Source of the DNA: Nostocaceae cyanobacterium CSSed10_463m
Lineage (GTDB): Bacteria; Cyanobacteriota; Cyanobacteriia; Cyanobacteriales; Nostocaceae
Assembly: GCA_003556955.1 (NCBI GenBank)
Contig: PWQB01000271.1
Coordinates: 1 to 5,385 of the forward strand
Direction: 5' to 3'
DNA length: 5,385 nt
This document shows positions 1 to 5,226 of the stretch, one piece after another. The position numbers and the translations under genes were made by a program. How positions within the stretch are numbered: position 1 is the first letter of the stretch; each line of letters begins with the position of its first letter. Under the pieces are notes generated by a model, which worked only from the letters and a program-made list of their open reading frames with translations, was not told the DNA's origin and searched no databases.

Positions 1-718
1 CATTCACCAACGCAATATTTACGGCTCGAAAAGTATTTTCAAACACCTTCACCAATTCCGCAGCTTTGGCACTACTCACAGGTACTACATGATCAATTGT
101 TTGCTGATAAAATAGCGTCGCCATTGCTAAAGAAGCTGGATCTGATGCTCCCACCACTTTATTAGTATTTTTGGTAGTATAGCGTTTATTCCCCGGATCT
201 ACCCGTTCCGGGGAATGGGCAAGAAAGAAATCTTTACCCTGTCTTAACCCACTCATCTGTTCCAATACTGGACGCATCACCTCATCCGTTGTCCCAGGAT
301 AGGTTGTAGATTCTAATGTTACCAACTGACCAGGACGCAAATATTGAGCGATCGCATTAGTTACATTTTCGATATAGCTCAAGTTCGGTGTTAGATTTTT
401 AGTCAACGGTGTAGGAACGCAAATTACGATTACATCCATTTCTGCTACCCGTTGAAAATCTAAAACTGCTTGCAACTTACCATTGCTGACGACCTGTTTT
501 AAGTCTTCATCGTGAATATCCGTGATATAATTTTCAGCCATATTAACGCTTTCAGCTCTTTGGGGGTTTTGCTCAATTCCCAGGACTTGATAACCAACCT
601 TGGCTTTTTCCACCGCAAATGGTAGACCCACATAACCCAAACCAACAACACCAACAATGGCTCTATGCTCCTGAATTTTTTTCTGTAAATTAAGCAAAGT
701 TTGAGATTTTTCAATCAT
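1..718 (-). CDS. Nucleotide-sugar 6-dehydrogenase, WbpA-like (partial, C-terminus beyond left edge)
   Basis: NAD-dependent enzyme of the UDP-glucose/GDP-mannose dehydrogenase family, which oxidises C6 of a nucleotide sugar to a uronic acid in the cytosol. Reading leftward from the ATG at 718-716, 239 codons are visible with no stop. The Rossmann motif GLGYVG is at residues 26-31, VPTPL at 101-105, ESTTYPGTT at 136-144, SPERVDPGN at 169-177, and AAELVKVFENTFRAVNIAL starts at 219. K224 and N228 match the conserved Lys/Asn of the central domain. The YPGTT, SPER.DPGN and RAVNI.LVNE wording resembles UDP-N-acetylglucosamine 6-dehydrogenases (WbpA type) more than UDP-glucose dehydrogenase, but substrate is an inference. 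The catalytic Cys and the C-terminal UDP-binding domain should lie outside the window (family about 430-460 aa). No other in-frame start lies just upstream, and no clear ribosome binding site is seen. It is divergent from the GumK-like transferase at 913. Confidence 0.93.
   Translation of the reverse strand, partial: MIEKSQTLLNLQKKIQEHRAIVGVVGLGYVGLPFAVEKAKVGYQVLGIEQNPQRAESVNMAENYITDIHDEDLKQVVSNGKLQAVLDFQRVAEMDVIVICVPTPLTKNLTPNLSYIENVTNAIAQYLRPGQLVTLESTTYPGTTDEVMRPVLEQMSGLRQGKDFFLAHSPERVDPGNKRYTTKNTNKVVGASDPASLAMATLFYQQTIDHVVPVSSAKAAELVKVFENTFRAVNIALVN
348..355. repeat. HIP1 octamer GCGATCGC
   Basis: Perfect HIP1 palindrome inside the dehydrogenase, where it encodes part of Asn-Ala-Ile-Ala. 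HIP1 is strongly over-represented in many cyanobacterial genomes and here serves as a lineage marker. Confidence 0.9.
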
Positions 719-912
719 GGCTTTATGGCTGATAGTCTTGTCTAAAAAAATGGGTGTTTTTATCTTCTTTAGTGAATCATTCCCCTATACAAGGGTGAGA
801 CTGTATTTATGGGGATTAGGTTCAGGGGGTTGAGACGGTTAAGTTTAGAAGCTTTAGTGTATCAGTTTAACAGTCTTAGGAAATAGTCAATTATGTTTGT
901 GTTAATCAATTT
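719..912. promoter_or_regulatory. Divergent intergenic region between dehydrogenase and glycosyltransferase
   Basis: This 194-bp AT-rich spacer separates two outward-facing genes, so promoters for both should lie here. A weak candidate for the rightward gene is TTAACA at 867-872 with TATGTT at 892-897, but its 19-bp spacing is long and the match to consensus is poor. An imperfect inverted repeat runs from TCCCC (781-785) to GGGGA (811-815), with TATAC and GTAT inside the arms; it could be an operator or a leader hairpin. No Shine-Dalgarno sequence is evident before either start codon. Confidence 0.4.
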
Positions 913-2031
913 ATGAAGCGTGTAATTTTAATCACTGGTCATTACTGGAACTCAAAACGTCGGGCGGGTTTTCACTGGTTGGCTGATGCTCTCTACCGTC
1001 AAGGTTGGGAAGTTGTATTTTTGACTGCTGCTATCAGTTGGCTATCAGTAATACGCCGAGATTACCGTCTAGAATATCCTGTGTTGCAAGAAGCTAATCA
1101 ACTCAGAGAAGTATATAAACATATTTGGAGCTACGTTTGGTTCACACTTTGGCATCCAGCTAATCTGCGATTGCATATATTCAACTATCTCAGCCATGGC
1201 TTATTCCGTTTTTATGGTCAGCTATCTCTTGGAGCCGTAGAATCTAAAATTCAAAATGCTGACCTGTTCATTTTTGAGAGTACGCCGGCGCTGCTGCTTT
1301 TTGACAGATTTAAAAAGTTGAATCCCCATGCTCCATTTATCTATCGAGTTTCGGATGATTTGCGGCTATTACGTAATCACCCAGTTGTTTTAGAAACAGA
1401 GCAGGAGAGTTTAGCACAATTTGATTTAGTTAGTGTTCCCAGTCAGCATATTTATCAACTTTTTACTGGACTACCTAAATTAAAATTACATTTTCATGGT
1501 ATAAAAAAGGACTTATTTGATAGAAGTTATCCCAATCCTTATGGTTCTTCAGAAACTCCAAACATTATCTTTGTCGGTAATTCTTATTTTGATTATGATT
1601 TTTTAGAGCAAGCCAGCCAATTATTCCCTCATTGGCAATTTCATATTATTGGACCGATTCCTAACTTACCCCAAAAGCCAAATATAATTGCTTATGGAGA
1701 GTTACCTTTTGAGGCAACAATACCTTATATAAAACACGCAGATATTGCTCTTCAGACCTTAGCCTACAGACCTGGAGTTCAGGCTTTTACTGATAGTCTT
1801 AAAGTAATACAGTATACGTACTGTCAGTTACCAATAATTGCTCCATCTTACTTATCATCTTCTCGGTCTCATGTTTTTTACTATCAACTAGGAGATTACA
1901 ACAGTATTTGGCAAGCTTTGACTGCGGCACAAACTTATGATTCCACCCAAATCCCAACAGATGAAATTTACTCCTGGGACGAATTAGTATCTCAGTGGCT
2001 AGTAGAATTAATAGATAATAACTCGGATTAA
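913..2031 (+). CDS. GumK-like glycosyltransferase (GT70 family, probable uronosyltransferase)
   Basis: This 372-aa GT-B-fold glycosyltransferase resembles GumK of Xanthomonas, the membrane-associated enzyme that moves glucuronic acid from UDP-GlcA to a lipid-linked xanthan precursor (about 400 aa). Recalled GumK blocks line up in order: RRAGFHW at 16-22 (GumK RRANIHF), IFES at 120-123 (VFES), YRVSDD at 144-149 (YRASDG, holding the catalytic Asp, here D148), VGNSYFD at 221-227, FHIIG at 243-247, YGE at 261-263, YIKHA at 272-276 and DSLKVIQY at 294-301. E263, K297 and Q300 correspond to GumK donor-site residues E272, K307 and Q310; GumK Y292 is not clearly kept, although Y285 is close. The N-domain is about 1-205 and the C-domain about 215-372. 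The ATG at 913 is the first start after an in-frame TAG at 877-879. The uronic-acid donor is inferred from similarity and from the neighbouring dehydrogenase. A transposase remnant begins just after the stop codon. Confidence 0.85.
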   Translation: MKRVILITGHYWNSKRRAGFHWLADALYRQGWEVVFLTAAISWLSVIRRDYRLEYPVLQEANQLREVYKHIWSYVWFTLWHPANLRLHIFNYLSHGLFRFYGQLSLGAVESKIQNADLFIFESTPALLLFDRFKKLNPHAPFIYRVSDDLRLLRNHPVVLETEQESLAQFDLVSVPSQHIYQLFTGLPKLKLHFHGIKKDLFDRSYPNPYGSSETPNIIFVGNSYFDYDFLEQASQLFPHWQFHIIGPIPNLPQKPNIIAYGELPFEATIPYIKHADIALQTLAYRPGVQAFTDSLKVIQYTYCQLPIIAPSYLSSSRSHVFYYQLGDYNSIWQALTAAQTYDSTQIPTDEIYSWDELVSQWLVELIDNNSD

Positions 2032-2037
2032 AGTTAT

Positions 2038-2223
2038 TTGACTTTCAACTATAGCAATGGTATTTCGCGAAAAAAGATTTATGGCTACCGTGAGCGTGAT
2101 GAGGCCAAACGACAAGCTTTCGTAACTCTGAGTCAACATCAACGCCTAATTAACGCAAATGTTGCGCTCATTGTTGCCCTTGTCCTCCATTATCGCGGAA
2201 ATCTATTACCGAAGGGACACTGA
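2038..2223 (+). pseudogene. IS630-type transposase remnant
   Basis: This 61-codon open stretch lies in the same frame as the glycosyltransferase, two codons past its stop, with only a TTG as a possible start. Residues 9-32 read GISRKKIYGYRERDEAKRQA and onward, closely resembling the linker between the helix-turn-helix and DDE domains of cyanobacterial IS630-family transposases, where KKK.YGY.ERDE.KRQ.F is typical. The match fades after about residue 34. The expected VY.DE.G catalytic block does not follow, nor was it seen in the other two forward frames nearby. I therefore read it as a decayed fragment, not a gene. Terminal inverted repeats and target duplications were not found. The family call is from recalled motif wording, so confidence is moderate. 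Confidence 0.5.
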
Positions 2224-2265
2224 TTCGGCTAAACTGAGACTTGGTTTATTGCATTGTGACTAGGC

Positions 2266-2457
2266 ATGGAAATCGGACAAAAGGTTAAAGTTTTTCGTCT
2301 GCGCGATCGCGTATCTGCTTCTATTGCGAAAAAACTTGGACAAATCGGCATTATCCAAGGATACAAAGTTACCGATGGTCGTGGAATCGGTGTAGTGGTG
2401 CTGTTTGACGATAATTCTTCCACTTGGTTTTTTGAAGATGAAATCAAACTTGTGTAG
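2266..2457 (+). CDS. petP: PetP-type cytochrome b6f complex small subunit (DUF2862)
   Basis: This 63-aa soluble protein starts MEIGQKVKVFRLRDRVS and ends SSTWFFEDEIKLV. That pattern fits the cyanobacterial DUF2862/PetP family (Synechocystis Ssr2998 type), whose members are about this long. PetP is a peripheral, cytoplasm-side subunit of cytochrome b6f with a small SH3-like beta-barrel fold, reported to tune electron flow through the complex. There is no transmembrane segment or signal peptide, as expected. The ATG at 2266 is the only possible start, because an in-frame TGA lies at 2257-2259. No good Shine-Dalgarno is visible. The gene ends with tandem TAG TAG (2455-2460). It is preceded by transposase debris and followed by a 381-bp gap, so it is probably transcribed alone; no other b6f gene is in the window. 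Confidence 0.85.
   Translation: MEIGQKVKVFRLRDRVSASIAKKLGQIGIIQGYKVTDGRGIGVVVLFDDNSSTWFFEDEIKLV
2303..2310. repeat. HIP1 octamer GCGATCGC
   Basis: Perfect HIP1 palindrome within petP, encoding part of Arg-Asp-Arg-Val. Confidence 0.9.
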
Positions 2458-2518
2458 TAGACCAAACTCAACGCGGAAGCTAAGAGCTAGTCCTAAGCTG
2501 ACGATTTTCTTGACAAAC

Positions 2519-2532
2519 CTATACTTGTATAG
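2519..2532. repeat. 14-bp palindrome CTATAC-TT-GTATAG
   Basis: Two perfect 6-bp arms are separated by two bases, just after TTGACA (2510-2515). This is a possible operator or a small hairpin. No downstream gene start is close, so its role is unknown. Confidence 0.45.
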
Positions 2533-2562
2533 ACAAAAACTAATTTCTCTTGAGTTAAAAAA

Positions 2563-2602
2563 TCAATTACTTGATATACAATCGTCAGATATCAAGTATT
2601 GA
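2563..2602. repeat. Inverted repeat with 9-bp perfect arms, extendable to about 14
   Basis: ACTTGATAT (2569-2577) pairs perfectly with ATATCAAGT (2589-2597) around an 11-base loop. With a one-base bulge the stem extends through TCAATT (2563-2568) and ATTGA (2598-2602). No T-run follows directly, so it is not a standard terminator. It could be an RNA 3' stem, an operator or the relic of a small mobile element. Confidence 0.6.
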
Positions 2603-2607
2603 ATTAA

Positions 2608-2654
2608 GACTATTGCCGACGCGAAAACCAAGCAATGATAGTGGTAGTCTTTTT
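2608..2654 (+). terminator. Possible interrupted hairpin with T-tract
   Basis: GACTA (2608-2612) and TAGTC (2645-2649) form an outer stem. ATTGC (2612-2616) and GCAAT (2632-2636) form an inner stem sharing one base with it, and five Ts follow at 2650-2654. A bulge of eight bases on one side makes it weak. It is the best terminator candidate after petP, but lies 150 bp past that stop codon. Confidence 0.3.
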
Positions 2655-2717
2655 CAAAATCTTAACTTTAGAAAGATCGCGTCTGGCTAAGGCGTGAAAG
2701 CTTACTGAGGGATAGCC

Positions 2718-2733
2718 GCTCCCATGCTCCCAT
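2718..2733. repeat. Tandem octamer GCTCCCAT x2
   Basis: GCTCCCAT occurs twice without a gap (2718-2725, 2726-2733). The TCCC of either copy can pair with GGGA at 2709-2712, giving two competing small stems. It lies about 105 bp before the get3d start codon, possibly in its leader. Function unknown. Confidence 0.5.
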
Positions 2734-2826
2734 TGAAGTAAGAAGTAAAGTCTAGTTTTGTATAGGTTTTATATAGCAGTATTTGCCTAGTGCTAAGTTG
2801 GAGGGGAAAAGATTGGCGGTGAATAT

Positions 2827-2830
2827 AGGA
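2827..2830 (+). promoter_or_regulatory. Ribosome binding site of get3d
   Basis: AGGA is followed by 8 bases and then the ATG at 2839. It is the clearest Shine-Dalgarno match in the window and supports this start. Confidence 0.55.
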
Positions 2831-2838
2831 ATCAAGTA

Positions 2839-3939
2839 ATGTCCCTGATATTGACATTTTTGGGCAAAGGCGGTGTAGCGCGGACTAAAATAGCGATCGC
2901 CGCCGCCAAGTTATTGGCAAGCCAAGGCAAGCGTGTACTTCTAGCAGGGTTGGCAGAACCAGTTTTACCCATTTTACTGGATCAGACCCTAACTCCTGAT
3001 CCCCAGGAAATTGCGCCCAATTTACAGGTTGTGCAGTTTCAATCATCTGTGTTGCTAGAACGCAACTGGGAAGAAGTGAAAAAACTGGAGGCGCAATACC
3101 TCCGCACGCCTATCGTCAAAGATGTTTATGGTCAAGAACTGGTAGTATTACCAGGGATGGACAGCGCCCTGGCCTTGAATGCGATCCGTGAATATGATGC
3201 CAGTGGCAAATATGACGCGATTATCTACGATGGCACAGGTGATTCCTTTACCCTGCGAATGCTGGGGATGCCAGAATCTCTGAGTTGGTATGTGCGGCGA
3301 TTTCAGCAACTATTTGTCAACTCTGATTTAGGAAAGACGATAGCGGAATCGCCGTTAATTCAGCCGCTAATTAGCAGCTTTTTTAATGTCAACTGGACAG
3401 CAGACAACTTTTCTCTCCCTACCAATCAAGTGAATAGTTTTTTGGATAAAGGAAAAGCTGCCCTGGCTGACCCCAATCGCGTTGCGGCTTTCTTGGTGAG
3501 TACCCCAGACCCCCTAGAAGTGGCAAGTTCCCGTTATTTGTGGGGTAGCGCGCAACAAATCGGTTTAACCGTTGGTGGTGTGATTTTGGTATCACCTGAG
3601 CCAAACGTCAATCTTTGTGAAGAGTTTACACCTCTAACTGTGAGCGTTGTTCCTGACTCTCCCACAGGCGAATGGCAACCTTTGATAGATGCTCTACCCA
3701 ACTTTGTAGAACAAGCACGACAGGCTCCTAAACCAATAGAGATTGACATCCACAACCGTCAAGTCCGCTTATTCTTGCCAGGTTTTGATAAAAAGCAAGT
3801 CAAACTGACTCAATACGGGCCAGAAGTCACTGTAGAAGCAGGAGACCAACGGCGTAATCTCTTCTTACCCCCAGCACTCACTGGCAGACAAGTTACTGGA
3901 GCCAAATTTCAGAATAATTATTTGATAATTTCTTTTTAA
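2839..3939 (+). CDS. get3d: Get3d: ArsA/Get3-family ATPase with C-terminal alpha-crystallin domain
   Basis: This 366-aa cytoplasmic protein is often annotated as ArsA-type ATPase, but no arsenic genes are nearby. The N-terminal SIMIBI ATPase domain covers about 1-290. GKGGVARTK at 9-17 aligns with the family P-loop GKGGVGKT(S/T): signature Lys K10 is kept, but the usual Gly and Lys are A14 and R15. Switch I DPA is lost (GLAEP at 37-41). DGTGDSFTLRML at 131-142 replaces DTAPTGHTLRLL, keeping D131 and TLR. Residues 297-366 (IEIDIHNRQVRLFLPGF and on) match the ArsA-linked HSP20-like domain. This layout is that of Get3d of cyanobacteria and plant chloroplasts, reported to have an incomplete active site yet retain ATPase activity and bind tail-anchored membrane proteins. 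Its cellular role is still inferred. An in-frame TAA at 2794-2796 and no other start make ATG 2839 the start. chlG follows 172 bp downstream on the same strand. Confidence 0.9.
   Translation: MSLILTFLGKGGVARTKIAIAAAKLLASQGKRVLLAGLAEPVLPILLDQTLTPDPQEIAPNLQVVQFQSSVLLERNWEEVKKLEAQYLRTPIVKDVYGQELVVLPGMDSALALNAIREYDASGKYDAIIYDGTGDSFTLRMLGMPESLSWYVRRFQQLFVNSDLGKTIAESPLIQPLISSFFNVNWTADNFSLPTNQVNSFLDKGKAALADPNRVAAFLVSTPDPLEVASSRYLWGSAQQIGLTVGGVILVSPEPNVNLCEEFTPLTVSVVPDSPTGEWQPLIDALPNFVEQARQAPKPIEIDIHNRQVRLFLPGFDKKQVKLTQYGPEVTVEAGDQRRNLFLPPALTGRQVTGAKFQNNYLIISF
2893..2900. repeat. HIP1 octamer GCGATCGC
   Basis: Perfect HIP1 palindrome in get3d, encoding Ala-Ile-Ala just after the P-loop. Confidence 0.9.
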
Positions 3940-3961
3940 GTCCTGCTGGGTAGAGGGGATT

Positions 3962-4005
3962 GGGGAAAGAAGCAGGGGGGCAGGGGGCAGGGTGCAGGGG
4001 GGAAG
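3962..4005 (+). repeat. G-rich heptad array, left arm of inverted pair around chlG
   Basis: Heptads GGGGGCA (3976-3982), GGGGGCA (3983-3989), GGGTGCA (3990-3996) and GGGGGGA (3997-4003) run in phase. The four G-runs with loops CA, CA and TGCA fit the standard G-quadruplex pattern on the coding strand. The reverse complement of 5227-5269 repeats this array almost exactly. It lies between get3d and chlG, inside the chlG leader or a get3d-chlG transcript. Confidence 0.85.
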
Positions 4006-4047
4006 TTTTTGGGCTATTGCCACAATCTTTTTCCCTCATCTCCTCCT

Positions 4048-4096
4048 ATTCCCCACTCCCTATTCCCCATTTCCCATTTCCCATTTCCTATTCATA
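4048..4096 (+). repeat. Pyrimidine-rich 7-bp tandem repeat (STRR type)
   Basis: Seven consecutive heptads without insertions: ATTCCCC, ACTCCCT, ATTCCCC, ATTTCCC, ATTTCCC, ATTTCCT and a degenerate ATTCATA. Such short tandemly repeated repetitive sequences are common in Nostoc-type spacers. The array ends 15 bases before the chlG ATG. It stays open in the chlG frame and creates a false N-terminal extension. Confidence 0.85.
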
Positions 4097-4111
4097 CGTA
4101 AGTTTAGTTTT

Positions 4112-5152
4112 ATGTCGGAATCAACCCCAATTAACCCTAATTCTCAGCCAGCAGAGGCTACAGATTCAGTTCCACCCCAGGAGGAAATTACAGCAGTTGC
4201 TGACCGCAGCGCCAAAACTCGGCAGTTACTAGGCATGAAAGGCGCAGCACCAGGGGAAAAATCTATCTGGAAAATCCGCCTGCAACTGATGAAACCTATC
4301 ACGTGGATTCCTCTGATTTGGGGTGTGGTCTGTGGTGCGGCTTCTTCGGGTAACTATACCTGGACACTAGAAAATGTCTTGATGTCGGCGGCTTGTATGT
4401 TGCTTTCAGGGCCTTTACTCGCAGGTTATACCCAAACTTTAAATGAATACTATGACCGGGAAATTGATGCGGTGAATGAACCTTACCGTCCTATTCCCTC
4501 TGGTGCAATTCCCTTACCTCAAGTGATTACACAAATTTGGGTATTGTTAATTTCCGGAAACCTTCTGGCTTTTGCACTAGATGTTTGGGCAGGTAATGAA
4601 TATCCCACAATCACAACTATAGCTATTCTGGGTTCGTTTATTGCCTATATTTATTCTGCGCCCCCATTAAAGCTGAAACAAAATGGTTGGTTAGGTGGTT
4701 ATGCCCTTGGTGCGAGCTATATGGCTTTTCCTTGGTGTACTGGTCATGCCTTGTTTGGCGAACTCAATTGGAAAATTGTGGTGATCACGGTGGTTTATAG
4801 CTTGGCTGGCTTGGGTATTGCCATTGTGAATGATTTTAAGAGTGTGGAAGGCGATCGCCAGTTCGGATTAAAATCATTACCTGTGATGTTTGGTGTCACC
4901 AGAGCTGCTTGGGTCTGTGCCGTGATGATTGATGTCTTTCAAGCTGTGATTGCAGTTTATCTGATTACTATTCACGAAAACTTGTATGCTGCAATTTTGC
5001 TGTTATTAATCATCCCCCAAATCACCTTCCAGGATATGTATTTCCTGCGTGACCCCCTAAAAAATGATGTGAAATATCAAGCCAGCGCTCAACCGTTCTT
5101 AGTATTGGGAATGCTTGTAGCTGGTATCGCCCTAGGTCATGCTGGCGTTTAA
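4112..5152 (+). CDS. chlG: Chlorophyll synthase ChlG
   Basis: This 346-aa UbiA-family membrane prenyltransferase performs the last step of chlorophyll a synthesis, esterifying chlorophyllide a with phytyl or geranylgeranyl diphosphate in the thylakoid membrane. From residue 36 onward (TRQLLGMKGAAPGE) it follows cyanobacterial ChlG closely. The first Asp-rich motif is NEYYDREID at 111-119, followed by NEPYRPIPSGAI at 122-133. The second is NDFKSVEGDR at 240-249. IYSAPPLKLKQNGWLG is at 180-195 and the tail is KYQASAQPF. About eight or nine hydrophobic segments lie between 62 and 343. The first motif has Glu where Asp is usual (NDxxDxxxD). The frame is open from a GTG at 3992, but those 40 codons translate the heptad repeats and lack ChlG homology. 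The ATG at 4112 gives the expected start, with a polar, Pro-rich head of about 35 residues, roughly 20 longer than in Synechocystis. No Shine-Dalgarno is seen. It may be co-transcribed with get3d. Confidence 0.97.
   Translation: MSESTPINPNSQPAEATDSVPPQEEITAVADRSAKTRQLLGMKGAAPGEKSIWKIRLQLMKPITWIPLIWGVVCGAASSGNYTWTLENVLMSAACMLLSGPLLAGYTQTLNEYYDREIDAVNEPYRPIPSGAIPLPQVITQIWVLLISGNLLAFALDVWAGNEYPTITTIAILGSFIAYIYSAPPLKLKQNGWLGGYALGASYMAFPWCTGHALFGELNWKIVVITVVYSLAGLGIAIVNDFKSVEGDRQFGLKSLPVMFGVTRAAWVCAVMIDVFQAVIAVYLITIHENLYAAILLLLIIPQITFQDMYFLRDPLKNDVKYQASAQPFLVLGMLVAGIALGHAGV
4851..4858. repeat. HIP1 octamer GCGATCGC
   Basis: Perfect HIP1 palindrome in chlG, covering the codons for Gly-Asp-Arg (247-249) in the second Asp motif. 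Confidence 0.9.
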
Positions 5153-5162
5153 TGGTCATTGG

Positions 5163-5182
5163 CCCTTCGGCTACGCTCAGGG
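5163..5182. repeat. REP-like imperfect palindrome after chlG
   Basis: CCCT (5163-5166) and AGGG (5179-5182) flank a core TTCGGCTACGCTC. Closely similar CCCTTCG...CGCTCAGGG elements are scattered through many cyanobacterial spacers. It lies 10 bases past the chlG stop codon. There is no T-tract, so it is not a classical terminator, though it could stabilise the mRNA 3' end. Confidence 0.5.
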
Positions 5183-5186
5183 TAAA

Positions 5187-5211
5187 TCATTGGTCATTAG
5201 TCATTAGTCAT
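5187..5211 (+). repeat. 7-bp tandem repeat TCATTRG
   Basis: TCATTGG, TCATTAG, TCATTAG and a partial TCAT run in tandem. A separate TCATTGG lies at 5156-5162, beyond the REP-like palindrome, suggesting that the palindrome interrupts a once longer array. Confidence 0.75.
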
Positions 5212-5226
5212 GAGGAAGTCACAATC

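Larger units (their letters stand above)
2458..2838. other. Intergenic region between petP and get3d with several inverted repeats
   Basis: I see no convincing gene in these 381 bp. An open stretch that overlaps the end of petP and runs to about 2602 has no recognisable protein character. The region holds four small structures listed separately: a palindrome at 2519-2532, a longer inverted repeat at 2563-2602, a possible terminator at 2608-2654 and a tandem octamer at 2718-2733. CTTACT (2701-2706) and AGTAAG (2737-2742) could also pair around the tandem octamer. The stretch from about 2655 must hold the get3d promoter and leader. AT-rich candidates for a -10 box lie around 2760-2785, but none has a good -35 partner. 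Confidence 0.6.

Noticed and set aside
499..714. Minus-strand open frame of 71 codons
   Set aside because: It lies in another frame over the dehydrogenase N-terminus, whose true frame carries GLGYVG and the other family motifs.
2229..2471. Minus-strand open frame of 80 codons opposite petP
   Set aside because: It is antisense to the well-supported PetP gene and has no recognisable protein features.
2510..2533. Promoter TTGACA with TATAGA
   Set aside because: The spacing is only 12 bases, too short for a sigma-70 type promoter, and no gene starts shortly downstream.
2405..2602. Forward open frame of 65 codons overlapping the end of petP
   Set aside because: It overlaps petP out of frame, starts inside it and runs into inverted repeats; no family resemblance.
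3419..3755. Two minus-strand open frames inside get3d
   Set aside because: Both are antisense to get3d, overlap each other and lack recognisable features.
2839..3939. Arsenical pump ATPase ArsA
   Set aside because: Single ATPase domain with an alpha-crystallin tail, altered P-loop and no arsenic resistance genes nearby; Get3d fits better.
4048..4096. Possible CRISPR array
   Set aside because: The units are 7 bp in direct tandem with no spacers, and no cas gene is present.
3992..4111. 40-codon N-terminal extension of ChlG from GTG 3992
   Set aside because: It encodes low-complexity repeat translation, while the ATG at 4112 gives the expected cyanobacterial ChlG N-terminus.
3960..4232. Forward 90-codon open frame across the repeats into chlG
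   Set aside because: Its sequence is translated G-rich and C-rich repeats followed by out-of-frame chlG.
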